Source: Candidatus Defluviilinea gracilis (GTDB taxonomy: Bacteria; Chloroflexota; Anaerolineae; Anaerolineales; Villigracilaceae). Taken from it: a stretch of 64,000 bases of DNA. The DNA is taken from positions 121,160-185,159 of the forward strand of contig JADJWS010000005.1 of NCBI GenBank assembly GCA_016716235.1, given 5' to 3'. The translations under genes and the position numbers were made by a program. The notes under the pieces are model-generated. The model ran no database searches and was not told the DNA's origin. It saw only the letters and a list, made by a program, of their open reading frames with translations. Below are positions 8,102-15,987 of the stretch, in pieces (within the stretch, counting starts at the first letter, position 1; every line of letters starts with the position of its first letter).

Positions 8102-9437
8102 CCTCCCCTCGGTCGACCAACTTCTTCATCATGCGGATGACCTCCTCATCAGGTTTGGCCGCCCCTTGACTCTGGACGCGCTTCGTTTGACTCTCGACGA
8201 AACCCGCGCGCGCCTCAAACTCGACGGGGAATCTGCCTCGCCTTCCTTCGACTCGATTCTCGCCTCAGCCGCCTCCCACCTCGCCGCATGGACAACTCCC
8301 TCGCTTGCGCCCGTCATCAACGCGACGGGAGTCATCCTCCACACCAATCTCGGACGCGCGCCGTTATCCGCATCCACTATTCAAGCGATGAACGCCGTCG
8401 CCGCGAATTATTCCAACCTCGAGTTTGATATGGACACAGGCAAGCGCGGCTCGCGTCTCATCCACGCCGAATCGGTTTTGCAAAAATTACTTGGCGTTGA
8501 ATCTGCGTTGGTGGTCAATAACAATGCCTCTGCGGTTTTGCTTGTGCTGTCTGCATTGGCGAATAAGAAGCGCGTGGTCATTCCGCGCTCGCAACTCGTG
8601 GAAATCGGCGGAGGCTTCCGCGTGCCAGATGTGATGAAACAATCGGGCGCGAAATTGGTTGAGATCGGCACAACGAACAAAGTCCGCATCGCCGATTACA
8701 AAGACGCGCTCGAAGAACCGACCGCGCTGGTCATGCGCGCGCATCGCAGTAACTTCAAGATCGTCGGCTTCACCGAAGAACCCGAACTCGCCAAGATTGT
8801 TGATACTGCTCACAAAGCAGGCGTGCCAGTGATTGACGACCTCGGCTCAGGCGCATTAATTGACACCGCGAAATACGGTCTCGCCCACGAACCGACCGTG
8901 CAAGAGTCCCTCGCGGCTGGAGTTGATATTATTTGTTTCTCAGGTGACAAATTGCTCGGCGGTCCGCAAGCGGGAATTATCGTCGGCAAGAAAGAGTTGA
9001 TTGACCGGATCAAAAAACATCCGCTGGCGCGCGCGGTGCGGGCAGACAAAATTTCGTTGGCTGGCATCACCGCGACTCTGTTGCATTACCTCAAAGACGA
9101 AGCGGAGCGCGAAATCCCCGTCGTGCGGATGATGTCGCTTACGGCGGAGCAGGTCGAAGTCCGCGCTGAGGCGTGGCGAGGTGTATTGGGAGTGGGGGAG
9201 GTGATTCAATCCGAATCCACAGTGGGCGGCGGGAGTCTGCCAGAAGAATCCATGCCGACGTTTGTTTTGTCGTTGAAAGTGAAAAGCCCCGACAAATTTT
9301 TAGCGAAGTTGCGCGAGGGGAATCCGCCCGTCATCGCGCGGACGGAAAACGACAACGTGTTGCTCGATCCGCGAACGGTGTTGGACGACGAGGCGTTGTT
9401 GCGCGTGTTGAGGGAGGCGTTGCGTGCATACCGTTGA
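8085..9437 (+). CDS. selA: L-seryl-tRNA(Sec) selenium transferase
   Basis: A PLP enzyme of 450 residues that converts seryl-tRNA(Sec) to selenocysteinyl-tRNA(Sec) using selenophosphate. The N-terminal LPSVDQLL segment, INATGVILHTNLGRAPLS, and the PLP site SGDKLLGGPQAG (lysine at residue 289) are diagnostic. The ATG at 8085 was chosen because it matches the family N-terminus; it lies within the end of the preceding gene. No selB, selD or tRNA(Sec) gene was recognised in this window, so a complete selenocysteine pathway is not shown. SelA-like paralogues of other function exist, but motif conservation here is strong. Confidence 0.9.
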   Translation: MTSLRNLPSVDQLLHHADDLLIRFGRPLTLDALRLTLDETRARLKLDGESASPSFDSILASAASHLAAWTTPSLAPVINATGVILHTNLGRAPLSASTIQAMNAVAANYSNLEFDMDTGKRGSRLIHAESVLQKLLGVESALVVNNNASAVLLVLSALANKKRVVIPRSQLVEIGGGFRVPDVMKQSGAKLVEIGTTNKVRIADYKDALEEPTALVMRAHRSNFKIVGFTEEPELAKIVDTAHKAGVPVIDDLGSGALIDTAKYGLAHEPTVQESLAAGVDIICFSGDKLLGGPQAGIIVGKKELIDRIKKHPLARAVRADKISLAGITATLLHYLKDEAEREIPVVRMMSLTAEQVEVRAEAWRGVLGVGEVIQSESTVGGGSLPEESMPTFVLSLKVKSPDKFLAKLREGNPPVIARTENDNVLLDPRTVLDDEALLRVLREALRAYR

Positions 9438-9999
9438 AATTCCGATCAAAGACGCGAAGAATCCGCCGAAGATAAATTTTCCCGATCGTTGTGTGAATTG
9501 TGGGAAGCCGAAGCACACGGTGATGCCGTTGCAGTTGAACATGGGAGTTGAAAAACGCGGGCAAGGCGTGCTGATGGATTTTCCCGTGCCGTTGTGCACC
9601 GAGTGCGAGAAAAGAGAGCAACGCATAACGTATATCACGCTCGTGCCGTTTTTAATTGCGGGTCTCATCGTGGGCGTGATCGCATTCATCCCCGCGATGT
9701 TGATCGCCCCCGAAGGGACGTCGCAGCAAACTCTTGGTTTCCCGTTTGTCTTCGGCGGACTCGTCGGTATGGTGGTCGGCGCCATCGGCGGAACGGTTGT
9801 TGAATTCGTTTTGAAATTATTACTTGCTCCAGTGTATGGGCAACTGCTCCTGAAACGCCCGCTGACCATCCTCAGTTTCTTCAACGACTCGGAAAATGTG
9901 ATCGGTCTCTCGGCAAGATTTACAGACAAGAAAAAATCATTGAAGTTAACTTTTGAGAATGATGATATTGGAAAAGAATTCAAACAGCTCAATCTCTAA
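9424..9999 (+). CDS. zinc-ribbon membrane protein of unknown function
   Basis: A 191-residue protein that overlaps the 3' end of selA by 14 bases. Two CxxC pairs (CVNCGK and CTECEK) near residues 21-60 suggest a zinc ribbon; two long hydrophobic segments follow at about 72-93 and 108-130, then a polar C-terminal tail. No known family was recognised. The stop codon itself lies inside a unit of the 7/8-bp repeat array that continues downstream. Confidence 0.72.
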   Translation: MHTVEIPIKDAKNPPKINFPDRCVNCGKPKHTVMPLQLNMGVEKRGQGVLMDFPVPLCTECEKREQRITYITLVPFLIAGLIVGVIAFIPAMLIAPEGTSQQTLGFPFVFGGLVGMVVGAIGGTVVEFVLKLLLAPVYGQLLLKRPLTILSFFNDSENVIGLSARFTDKKKSLKLTFENDDIGKEFKQLNL

Positions 10000-10065
10000 T
10001 CTCCAATCTCCCAATTCTCCAATTCTCCAATTCTCTAATAATCATTTACCAATTACCAATTACAC
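9988..10065. repeat. degenerate 7/8-bp tandem repeat array
   Basis: Units CTCTAAT, CTCCAAT, then 8-base TCTCCAAT units, then ATTTACC and AATTACC units. The array begins within the last codons of the upstream gene, whose TAA stop (9997-9999) is part of the second unit, and ends shortly before the AGGAG ribosome site of the M24 peptidase gene. It fills the gap almost entirely. Confidence 0.8.
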
Positions 10066-10077
10066 CCCAGGAGCCCC

Positions 10078-11328
10078 ATGAAATCAGACCTCGACACCCT
10101 CATGCAAGCCCGCAACCTCGATGCCCTCATCATCTTTGGGCATGGTGAACACAACCCGCCAATGTATTATTTCACTGGCGGCGGGCACATCATGCACGCT
10201 ACGCTGATCAAAAAGCGCGGCGCAGAACCCGTTCTGTTCCACGGCGATATGGAGCGCGATGAAGCCGCCAAAAGCGGATTGAAATGTGTTCCGTTCAGCA
10301 AATACGACTATGATGTTTTGTTCGAAAAGGCGGGAAAAGATACGTTGTTGGCGACCGCCATGCGCTGCGAGTTAATGCTTCGTGAATTGGGTGTGACTGC
10401 CGGGCGTGTCGGCGTGTATGGAACCTATGACCTGGGTTGGTCGTATGGAGTGCTAGCCCACCTTCAAAAATTGCTGCCGACCATCGAAATTGTGGGCGAA
10501 GCGACTGGGAATTCCCTCATCGTCCGCGCCATGGAAACCAAAGACGATGCCGAGGTGAATCGCATCCGCAAGATGGGGAAATTGACCACCGAAGTGGTTG
10601 CCCAAACGCGCGACTATCTCACGGCTTGCGAGGTGCGAGACGATGAGGTATTGTTGAAAGAGGATGGGTCGCCGCTCACGGTTGGCGATATCCATGCGAA
10701 GATTCGTTTGTGGGTGGCGGAAAAGGGCGGAGAGTTGCCCTCCGGGTTTATTTTTGCCATCGGACGCGACGCAGGCGTGCCTCACTCCGGGGGAACCCCG
10801 GAAGATTTGATGCGCCTGGGTCAAACCATCGTGTTCGATATCTATCCTGCGGAAAGAGGCGGCGGTTATTATTACGACTTCACGCGCACATGGAGTCTCG
10901 GCTATGCCACGCCCGAAGCGCAGGAGTTATACGATCAAGTGTTTGAGATCTTCAACAAATTGGCAGATAATTTTGACTTGAATGCGCCGTTCAAAGAATA
11001 CCATCGTATGACGTGTGAATATTACGAATCGAAGGGACATAAAACCCCGCTCAACACAAAATCTCCGATCGAAGGATATGTTCACAGCCTTGGGCATGGC
11101 GTGGGTCTCAATATCCACGAACGACCTTTCAGCGGTTTGACCTCCGGCGATGACGAACGGCTTGCGCCCGGGGTGGTCATTACTTCCGAGCCCGGGCTGT
11201 ATTATCCCGAAAAGGGCATGGGCGTCCGTATTGAGGATACGTTGTGGGTCCGCCCTGACGGGCAGATCGAGAAATTGGCGGAGTATCCGTATGATTTCGT
11301 TTTGCCGATGAAGAAGTGGAAGAAGTAA
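10078..11328 (+). CDS. M24 family metallopeptidase (Xaa-Pro peptidase-like)
   Basis: A 416-residue pita-bread-fold enzyme. Metal ligands can be followed: VFDIYPAERGG and YYYDFTRTW give the two aspartates, HSLGHGVGLNIHERP the histidine, and ITSEPGLYY and GVRIEDT the two glutamates. The first 150 residues form the creatinase-like N-terminal domain. It probably removes N-terminal residues before proline, though creatinase-type or other activities cannot be excluded. AGGAG is placed five bases before ATG. Confidence 0.87.
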   Translation: MKSDLDTLMQARNLDALIIFGHGEHNPPMYYFTGGGHIMHATLIKKRGAEPVLFHGDMERDEAAKSGLKCVPFSKYDYDVLFEKAGKDTLLATAMRCELMLRELGVTAGRVGVYGTYDLGWSYGVLAHLQKLLPTIEIVGEATGNSLIVRAMETKDDAEVNRIRKMGKLTTEVVAQTRDYLTACEVRDDEVLLKEDGSPLTVGDIHAKIRLWVAEKGGELPSGFIFAIGRDAGVPHSGGTPEDLMRLGQTIVFDIYPAERGGGYYYDFTRTWSLGYATPEAQELYDQVFEIFNKLADNFDLNAPFKEYHRMTCEYYESKGHKTPLNTKSPIEGYVHSLGHGVGLNIHERPFSGLTSGDDERLAPGVVITSEPGLYYPEKGMGVRIEDTLWVRPDGQIEKLAEYPYDFVLPMKKWKK

Positions 11329-11332
11329 CATC

Positions 11333-11363
11333 GTTTCATCCGCAGTTTAACTGCGGATGAAAC
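11333..11363. repeat. 31-nt perfect palindrome
   Basis: Arms of 15 bases (GTTTCATCCGCAGTT and its exact complement) flank one central base. It lies five bases after the M24 peptidase stop. A second 31-nt element with the same layout and the same GCAGTT core but different outer bases is at 28091-28121. Confidence 0.8.
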
Positions 11364-11379
11364 CCATATTGTGTGTGTC

Positions 11380-12186
11380 ATGCCGCACCTGAAGTCAATT
11401 TCCGTGCGCGAGTTCGGTTCGCGCGATACAGACTCATTTCCGTTCACGTTGGAAATCGTCAAATCTCTGCGCGAGATTCAGTTTACTTCGGCTGTCACGT
11501 TCTTCGTCGGCGAGAACGGATCGGGGAAATCAACCGTCCTTGAAACGATCGCTTGCGCGGCGGAGTCGATCACAGTCGGGAGCGAGAGCGTGCGGACCGA
11601 TAAATCCCTCGCGCCGCTTCGCAAACTTGCTCAATACTTCCGCCTCGCGTGGACGAAGCGCACACGCAAAGGATTCTTCCTGCGCGCGGAGGATTTCTTC
11701 GGGTACGCCAAGTCCATGCGGCAGACGAAGGAAGAATTTCAGCAGGAATTGCAAAACGTCAAAGAGGAATACAAGGGACGATCAAAATACGCCGAAGTGT
11801 TGGCGAGCATGCCCTATCAAGGTCAACTGGCGGAGATGCAGCGCAGATATGGCGATGGACTCGATTCGCGCTCGCATGGCGAATCGTTCCTGACCCTCTT
11901 CCAATCCCGCTTCGTCCCCGACGGGTTATATCTGCTCGACGAACCCGAAGCCGCGCTCTCGCCCATGCGCCAGTTGACGTTCATCGCCGCGCTCAAACAG
12001 ATGATGCGGGAAAATTCGCAGTTCATCATCGCCACCCATTCGCCGATCCTGCTTGCGTTCCCCGATGCGCAGATCCTCCAATTTTCCAACGGCGTGATTC
12101 GCAGAGTACAATACAACGAACTCGAACACGTGCAACTCACAAAAGATTTCCTGAACAACCCCGATTCGTTTTTACGTCACCTATAA
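11380..12186 (+). CDS. AAA family ATPase (ABC-type, single domain)
   Basis: A 268-residue ATPase with Walker A GENGSGKST near residue 48, Walker B YLLDEPEAALSP near 185, and the H-loop ATHSPILLA near 222. It belongs to the SMC/RecF-like group of predicted ATPases with no membrane part. I chose the ATG at 11380; there is no good ribosome site and a GTG at 11371 is possible. No partner nuclease or other operon mate is present, so the role is unknown. The stop codon is followed at once by a 63-base heptamer array. Confidence 0.82.
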   Translation: MPHLKSISVREFGSRDTDSFPFTLEIVKSLREIQFTSAVTFFVGENGSGKSTVLETIACAAESITVGSESVRTDKSLAPLRKLAQYFRLAWTKRTRKGFFLRAEDFFGYAKSMRQTKEEFQQELQNVKEEYKGRSKYAEVLASMPYQGQLAEMQRRYGDGLDSRSHGESFLTLFQSRFVPDGLYLLDEPEAALSPMRQLTFIAALKQMMRENSQFIIATHSPILLAFPDAQILQFSNGVIRRVQYNELEHVQLTKDFLNNPDSFLRHL

Positions 12187-12252
12187 ATTACCAATTACCA
12201 ATTACCAATTACTACCCACTGATAACTGATAACTCCTCACTGATCACTGATG
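12187..12252. repeat. heptamer array filling the ATPase-tsaD gap
   Basis: The 63 bases between the ATPase stop (12184-12186) and tsaD ATG (12250) are nine heptamers: three ATTACCA, one ATTACTA, then CCCACTG, ATAACTG, ATAACTC, CTCACTG and ATCACTG. The next unit, ATGACTA, supplies the tsaD start codon. There is no ribosome-binding site in the gap. Confidence 0.85.
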
Positions 12253-13278
12253 ACTATCCTCTCTTCCACCCTAATCCTCGCCATCGAATCCTCGTGCGAT
12301 GAAACCGCCTGCGCCGTCATCGAAAACGGACGCGCGCTTCTCGCCTCCACTGTCGCCTCGCAAATGGACATCCACGCGCGATATGGCGGCGTGTTCCCCG
12401 AGGTCGCCTCGCGCCAGCATGTGCTGAGCATCATCCCCGTTGTTCAGCAGGCGCTCGCCAAATCGAATCTCTCGCTCAACGACATGGACGCCATCGCGGT
12501 CACGCGCGGACCCGGTCTTGCTGGTTCGCTAGTCGTCGGCATGAACATGGCAAAAGGGCTTGCCCTCGCGCTCGGTCTTCCGCTCGTCGGCGTCAATCAT
12601 CTTGAAGGGCACGTGTACTCGGCGTGGATTCATCCCGCTGGCGAATCGATTCCTCCCGAGCCGCAATTCCCATTGATGGCGCTTCTCGTCTCAGGCGGAC
12701 ACACCGAACTGAATCTGATGACCGATCATTTGACGTACAAACGCCTCGGTTCAACCCTCGACGATGCGGCTGGTGAGGCTTTCGATAAAGTGGGTCGCCT
12801 CTTGGGCATCCCGTTCCCCGGCGGACCCGCCATTCAGAAAGCCGCGGAGAATGGCGACCCAACGCGCTTCAAATTCACACACCCGAAACTAGACAATCCC
12901 TACGCCTTCTCGTTCAGCGGACTCAAAACTGCTGTGTTGTATCAAGTCAACGAGTTGAAGAAAACGAATGAAGAACTTCCCGTCGCTGATCTTGCCGCGT
13001 CCTTCCAAGCGACCGCCGTTGATATTCTCTTCAACAAGACCATGCAAGCCGCGCGCGATTTCAAGGCAAAAGAAATTTTGGTCGCGGGCGGAGTCTCTGC
13101 CAACAAAGCATTGCGGACCGCCTTTCAATCACAAACTGAATTCAAAGTGAACATCCCCGCCTTTTCGTTATGCACCGATAACGCCGCCATGATCGCCGCC
13201 GCGGGATATTATCGTTATGCGTCTGGTCAGGTTTCGGAGATGGACATGGACGTCCAGCCGACGTGGACGCTGTCATAA
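12250..13278 (+). CDS. tsaD: tRNA N6-adenosine threonylcarbamoyltransferase
   Basis: Transfers the threonylcarbamoyl group to A37 of ANN-decoding tRNAs, forming t6A. The 342-residue length is normal. ESSCDETACAV opens the protein; the metal-binding HLEGH lies near residue 117; SGGHTELNL and SFQATAVDIL follow. The partner enzyme TsaC lies in convergent orientation 157 bases away. The start codon falls exactly at a repeat-unit boundary and has no Shine-Dalgarno sequence. Confidence 0.95.
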   Translation: MTILSSTLILAIESSCDETACAVIENGRALLASTVASQMDIHARYGGVFPEVASRQHVLSIIPVVQQALAKSNLSLNDMDAIAVTRGPGLAGSLVVGMNMAKGLALALGLPLVGVNHLEGHVYSAWIHPAGESIPPEPQFPLMALLVSGGHTELNLMTDHLTYKRLGSTLDDAAGEAFDKVGRLLGIPFPGGPAIQKAAENGDPTRFKFTHPKLDNPYAFSFSGLKTAVLYQVNELKKTNEELPVADLAASFQATAVDILFNKTMQAARDFKAKEILVAGGVSANKALRTAFQSQTEFKVNIPAFSLCTDNAAMIAAAGYYRYASGQVSEMDMDVQPTWTLS

Positions 13279-13284
13279 ATAATT

Positions 13285-13321
13285 CCTCCCCCAAATTCAT
13301 GCTCTTTGAATTTGGGGGAGG
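13285..13321. terminator. 15-bp hairpin between convergent tsaD and tsaC
   Basis: A perfect 15-bp stem (CCTCCCCCAAATTCA and its complement) with a seven-base loop lies seven bases past the tsaD stop. There is no clear U tract, so it may be a bidirectional transcription block or a mobile palindrome. The following GGTAGGGTGGGGGTT is a common companion of such palindromes. The rest of the 157-base gap shows nothing I recognise. Confidence 0.5.
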
Positions 13322-13435
13322 GTAGGGTGGGGGTTAAACCCAAACCGCCCTTGGCTTGCCCGAGCCGCGGACGGTTTGTTAAGGAGAATGCAATCATCAT
13401 TATAGTCCGCGAGTTTAACGTAACCTGAACATGAA

Positions 13436-14062
13436 TTAAATGGAGGATGAGAGTTTTGATTTGATCTCTTCGAGAGAAATCGGTCCCTCGCGTAAAATTT
13501 TAATTTCATCGCTTGCGCAATCTACAACAGTGGACGGAACTCCGCCCGGGGTTTTTCCCCCATCAATGATCAATGGAATCCGTCCGTTGAGTTGCGCGAA
13601 CACTTCCTCCGCTGTGGAGGGACTCGGTTGTCCCGAAATATTTGCCGAAGTCACCGCCATCGGTCCCGCCGCGCGGAGCAATGACCGCGCCACTTCATGG
13701 TCTGGCGCGCGCACGCCGACGGTGGCGGTGGCAGAGACGGCTGAGGGGAGAGTCGGCTGTTTGGGGATGATGCAGGTCAAAGGTCCGGGGAAGAAGCGGG
13801 CGGCAATTCGTCGCGCGATGTCAGGAATGTCCATTCCAACTTTGTCCATGTCGTCTGCGTCCGCGATCAAAACGGGAATCGCTTTTTCAATGGGACGATT
13901 CTTCGCCGTATAAATTGACTCAATTGCTTTTCCATCAAAGACGAGTGCGCCAACGCCGTAGACCGTGTCGGTGGGGAAGGCGACCAAGCCGCCGTCCTTC
14001 AAAATATCGAGCGCCAGATTAATTGCATCGGGTGAATTCGCTGAGACGATTTTCGTTTTCAT
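13436..14062 (-). CDS. tsaC: L-threonylcarbamoyladenylate synthase
   Basis: A 208-residue YrdC/Sua5-type enzyme that makes threonylcarbamoyl-AMP from threonine, bicarbonate and ATP, feeding TsaD. Typical motifs: GLVAFPTDTVYGVGA near residue 25, KNRPIEKAIPVLI, and VTSANISGQPSP. It is the short form without the Sua5 C-terminal domain. The start overlaps the end of prmC by four bases, so the two genes form an operon. Confidence 0.93.
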   Translation of the reverse strand: MKTKIVSANSPDAINLALDILKDGGLVAFPTDTVYGVGALVFDGKAIESIYTAKNRPIEKAIPVLIADADDMDKVGMDIPDIARRIAARFFPGPLTCIIPKQPTLPSAVSATATVGVRAPDHEVARSLLRAAGPMAVTSANISGQPSPSTAEEVFAQLNGRIPLIIDGGKTPGGVPSTVVDCASDEIKILREGPISLEEIKSKLSSSI

Positions 14063-14928
14063 AATTGAATTTCGAGCAGACGATCACGACCTGTGAGGTC
14101 TTGATGAAGTTTGATGTGCGCGTTTGGAAAATATTGGCGAGCGAGTTGCGTCGTTTGCTCGCCAAGCGTGGACTCGATCTCCAGCAACATCAACGCGTTC
14201 GGCGTGAGCCAATCAGGGACGATGTTCAGCAGTTTGCGAAAACTATCAAGTCCATCTTCGCCGCCATCCAGCGCGAGAGTCGGTTCGCGCTGATAAACAG
14301 GAAGATGCTTGAGCGTGTTTGTCGGAATGTAAGGCAGATTGGAGCAGATCAAGTCAAAGGTCAAAGGTCGCAGGTCGGACTTTCGACTTTCGACTTTCGA
14401 CTCGGGAAGTAGATCGCACTCCGCAAACTCAATCCTCCCGTTCACCCCGTGTTTTTCCGCGTTCCGTTTTGCAACCAGCAATGCGTTCGCTGAAATATCG
14501 GTTGCAAGGATGTTTGCCTTTGGAACATTCACCGCAATCGAAACCGCGATCGCGCCTGAGCCTGTGCCGACATCGGCAACCTTTGGTTTTGTTGGATTCT
14601 TTTGCAACCACGCGATGGCTTCCTCAACGAGCAGTTCGGTCTCTGGTCGTGGAATCAAAACATCAGGCGTGACGTCAAACTCCAATCCAAGAAATTCCCA
14701 GCGACCTAACACGTACGGAAAAGGTTCGCCATTTTGCAATCGCGAGAGCGAAGTATCAAGTCCTTTTTGTTGTTCGTTTGTGAGAGTCAATTCAGGATGA
14801 GCCAAAATCCACGAGCGCGGATGCTCGACGATGCGAGCCAGCAGAACAGACGCGTCGAGGGTGGGCGTGTCGCTGAGTGAGGCGAGACGGGCTGAAATGT
14901 CGGAGAGAAGCGAAGGGGAATCCATCAT
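14059..14928 (-). CDS. prmC: protein-(glutamine-N5) methyltransferase, release factor-specific
   Basis: Methylates the GGQ glutamine of release factors with S-adenosylmethionine. A 289-residue protein with an N-terminal helical domain, then VADVGTGSGAIAVSIA for SAM binding and SNLPYIP for the substrate site (NLPY in place of the usual NPPY). Between the beta strand ending CDLLP and DLICSNLPY there are about 17 extra residues (ESKVESRKSDLRPLTF) encoded by a heptamer array. prfA, the substrate gene, lies about 1 kb away on the same strand. Confidence 0.92.
   Translation of the reverse strand: MMDSPSLLSDISARLASLSDTPTLDASVLLARIVEHPRSWILAHPELTLTNEQQKGLDTSLSRLQNGEPFPYVLGRWEFLGLEFDVTPDVLIPRPETELLVEEAIAWLQKNPTKPKVADVGTGSGAIAVSIAVNVPKANILATDISANALLVAKRNAEKHGVNGRIEFAECDLLPESKVESRKSDLRPLTFDLICSNLPYIPTNTLKHLPVYQREPTLALDGGEDGLDSFRKLLNIVPDWLTPNALMLLEIESTLGEQTTQLARQYFPNAHIKLHQDLTGRDRLLEIQL
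14351..14406. repeat. heptamer array inside prmC
   Basis: Eight consecutive heptamers on the plus strand: AAGTCAA, AGGTCAA, AGGTCGC, AGGTCGG, three ACTTTCG and ACTCGGG. It is read in frame through prmC, at the loop before the catalytic SNLPY motif. Confidence 0.8.
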
Positions 14929-14945
14929 GCCGTGAAATCTTTCCT

Positions 14946-14987
14946 CTTTCTTCTTTCATTCAAACGAGGAAAGATGAAAGAAGAAAG
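14946..14987. repeat. 14-bp inverted repeat upstream of prmC
   Basis: Arms CTTTCTTCTTTCAT (14946-14959) and its complement (14974-14987) enclose 14 bases. It lies between the agmatinase-like gene and prmC and may act as a transcription barrier. No T tract was seen. Confidence 0.55.
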
Positions 14988-14996
14988 AAAGTTGTA

Positions 14997-15935
14997 TCAC
15001 CTGCTCTTTATCGCCATCAACGACAAATACTCAAACACAACATTCGACGCGAGTATCGCCGTGATGTCGCCGTGATCGAACGGCGGCGAGACTTCAACCA
15101 GGTCGAAGCCAATGAGGTTCAAGCCGTGCAGTCCGCGCACGAGTTGGAGGAGTTGATAACTGGTCAGCCCGCCGACTTCGGGAGTCCCTGTCCCGGGGGC
15201 GAAGGCTGGGTCAGCCGAATCAATATCCACGGTGACGTAGACCGGTCCCTTCATCCGCTGGTGAACTTCTTTGAGGATTTCAGGGATGCCTTTTTCCATC
15301 ACCTCGTGGATCGTGACCGTGCGCGCGCCGAGTTTCTTCGCGTCGGCATAATCGTTCTCGCCGCTGAGCGGGCCGCGAATCCCGATCTGCATATATTCGC
15401 CTGCGCGGATCAATCCCTCTTGAAGCGCGTAGCGAAACGGCGTGCCGTGACTGTATTTCACTTCTTCGAATTCGGATTCCCATGTGTCAATGTGCGCGTC
15501 GATGTGGACGAGCGAGACGGGACCGTGTTTCTTCGCGTGAGCGCGCAAGAGGGGGAGCGCGATCGAATGGTCGCCGCCGAGCGTGATGAGCGTTGTGCCT
15601 GTGTTGATGATGTCGCTGGCGGTGTTCGTGATGGCGGTCATGGTGTGTTCGATGGAAGTCGGCACGACTGACACATCGCCATAATCCACCACGTTTAATT
15701 TTTTCAACGGACTGACATTGAGAGTCGAGTTATGCCCCCAGATCATCAACGATGCCTCGCGGATTTTGCGCGGACCGAATCGTGTCCCTGTGCGATACGA
15801 AGTCCCGCTGTCGAACGGCACGCCCATCACCGCCACATCCACATCTTTCAACTCGCGCGTCACAGGCAGGCGCATAAAAGATGGAATGCCCATGAAGGGT
15901 TGCAAGCCTGCGCCGAACGCGGGGTTATTGTTCAT
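14997..15935 (-). CDS. agmatinase/ureohydrolase family enzyme
   Basis: A 312-residue arginase-fold hydrolase with all dinuclear manganese ligands: GGDHS, DAHID (with the preceding HI), and DIDSADPAFAPGTGTPE. The ending GFDLVEVSPPFD is the usual second-shell motif. Agmatinase (agmatine to putrescine and urea) is the best-supported function, but guanidinobutyrase, proclavaminate-type or guanidine hydrolases share these motifs, so no gene symbol is given. Confidence 0.85.
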   Translation of the reverse strand: MNNNPAFGAGLQPFMGIPSFMRLPVTRELKDVDVAVMGVPFDSGTSYRTGTRFGPRKIREASLMIWGHNSTLNVSPLKKLNVVDYGDVSVVPTSIEHTMTAITNTASDIINTGTTLITLGGDHSIALPLLRAHAKKHGPVSLVHIDAHIDTWESEFEEVKYSHGTPFRYALQEGLIRAGEYMQIGIRGPLSGENDYADAKKLGARTVTIHEVMEKGIPEILKEVHQRMKGPVYVTVDIDSADPAFAPGTGTPEVGGLTSYQLLQLVRGLHGLNLIGFDLVEVSPPFDHGDITAILASNVVFEYLSLMAIKSR

Positions 15936-15987
15936 GATCTACTTTCCACTTTCCTTCGTGTACTTCGTGTCCTTCGTGGTAAGAAAA

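Noticed and set aside
9300..9992. Minus-strand 230-codon frame opposite selA end and the zinc-ribbon protein gene
   Set aside because: Composition is that of a shadow frame; the plus-strand genes overlap and are coherent.
14877..15671. Long plus-strand open frame opposite the agmatinase-like gene
   Set aside because: No family features, no ribosome site; it mirrors a well-supported conserved gene on the other strand.
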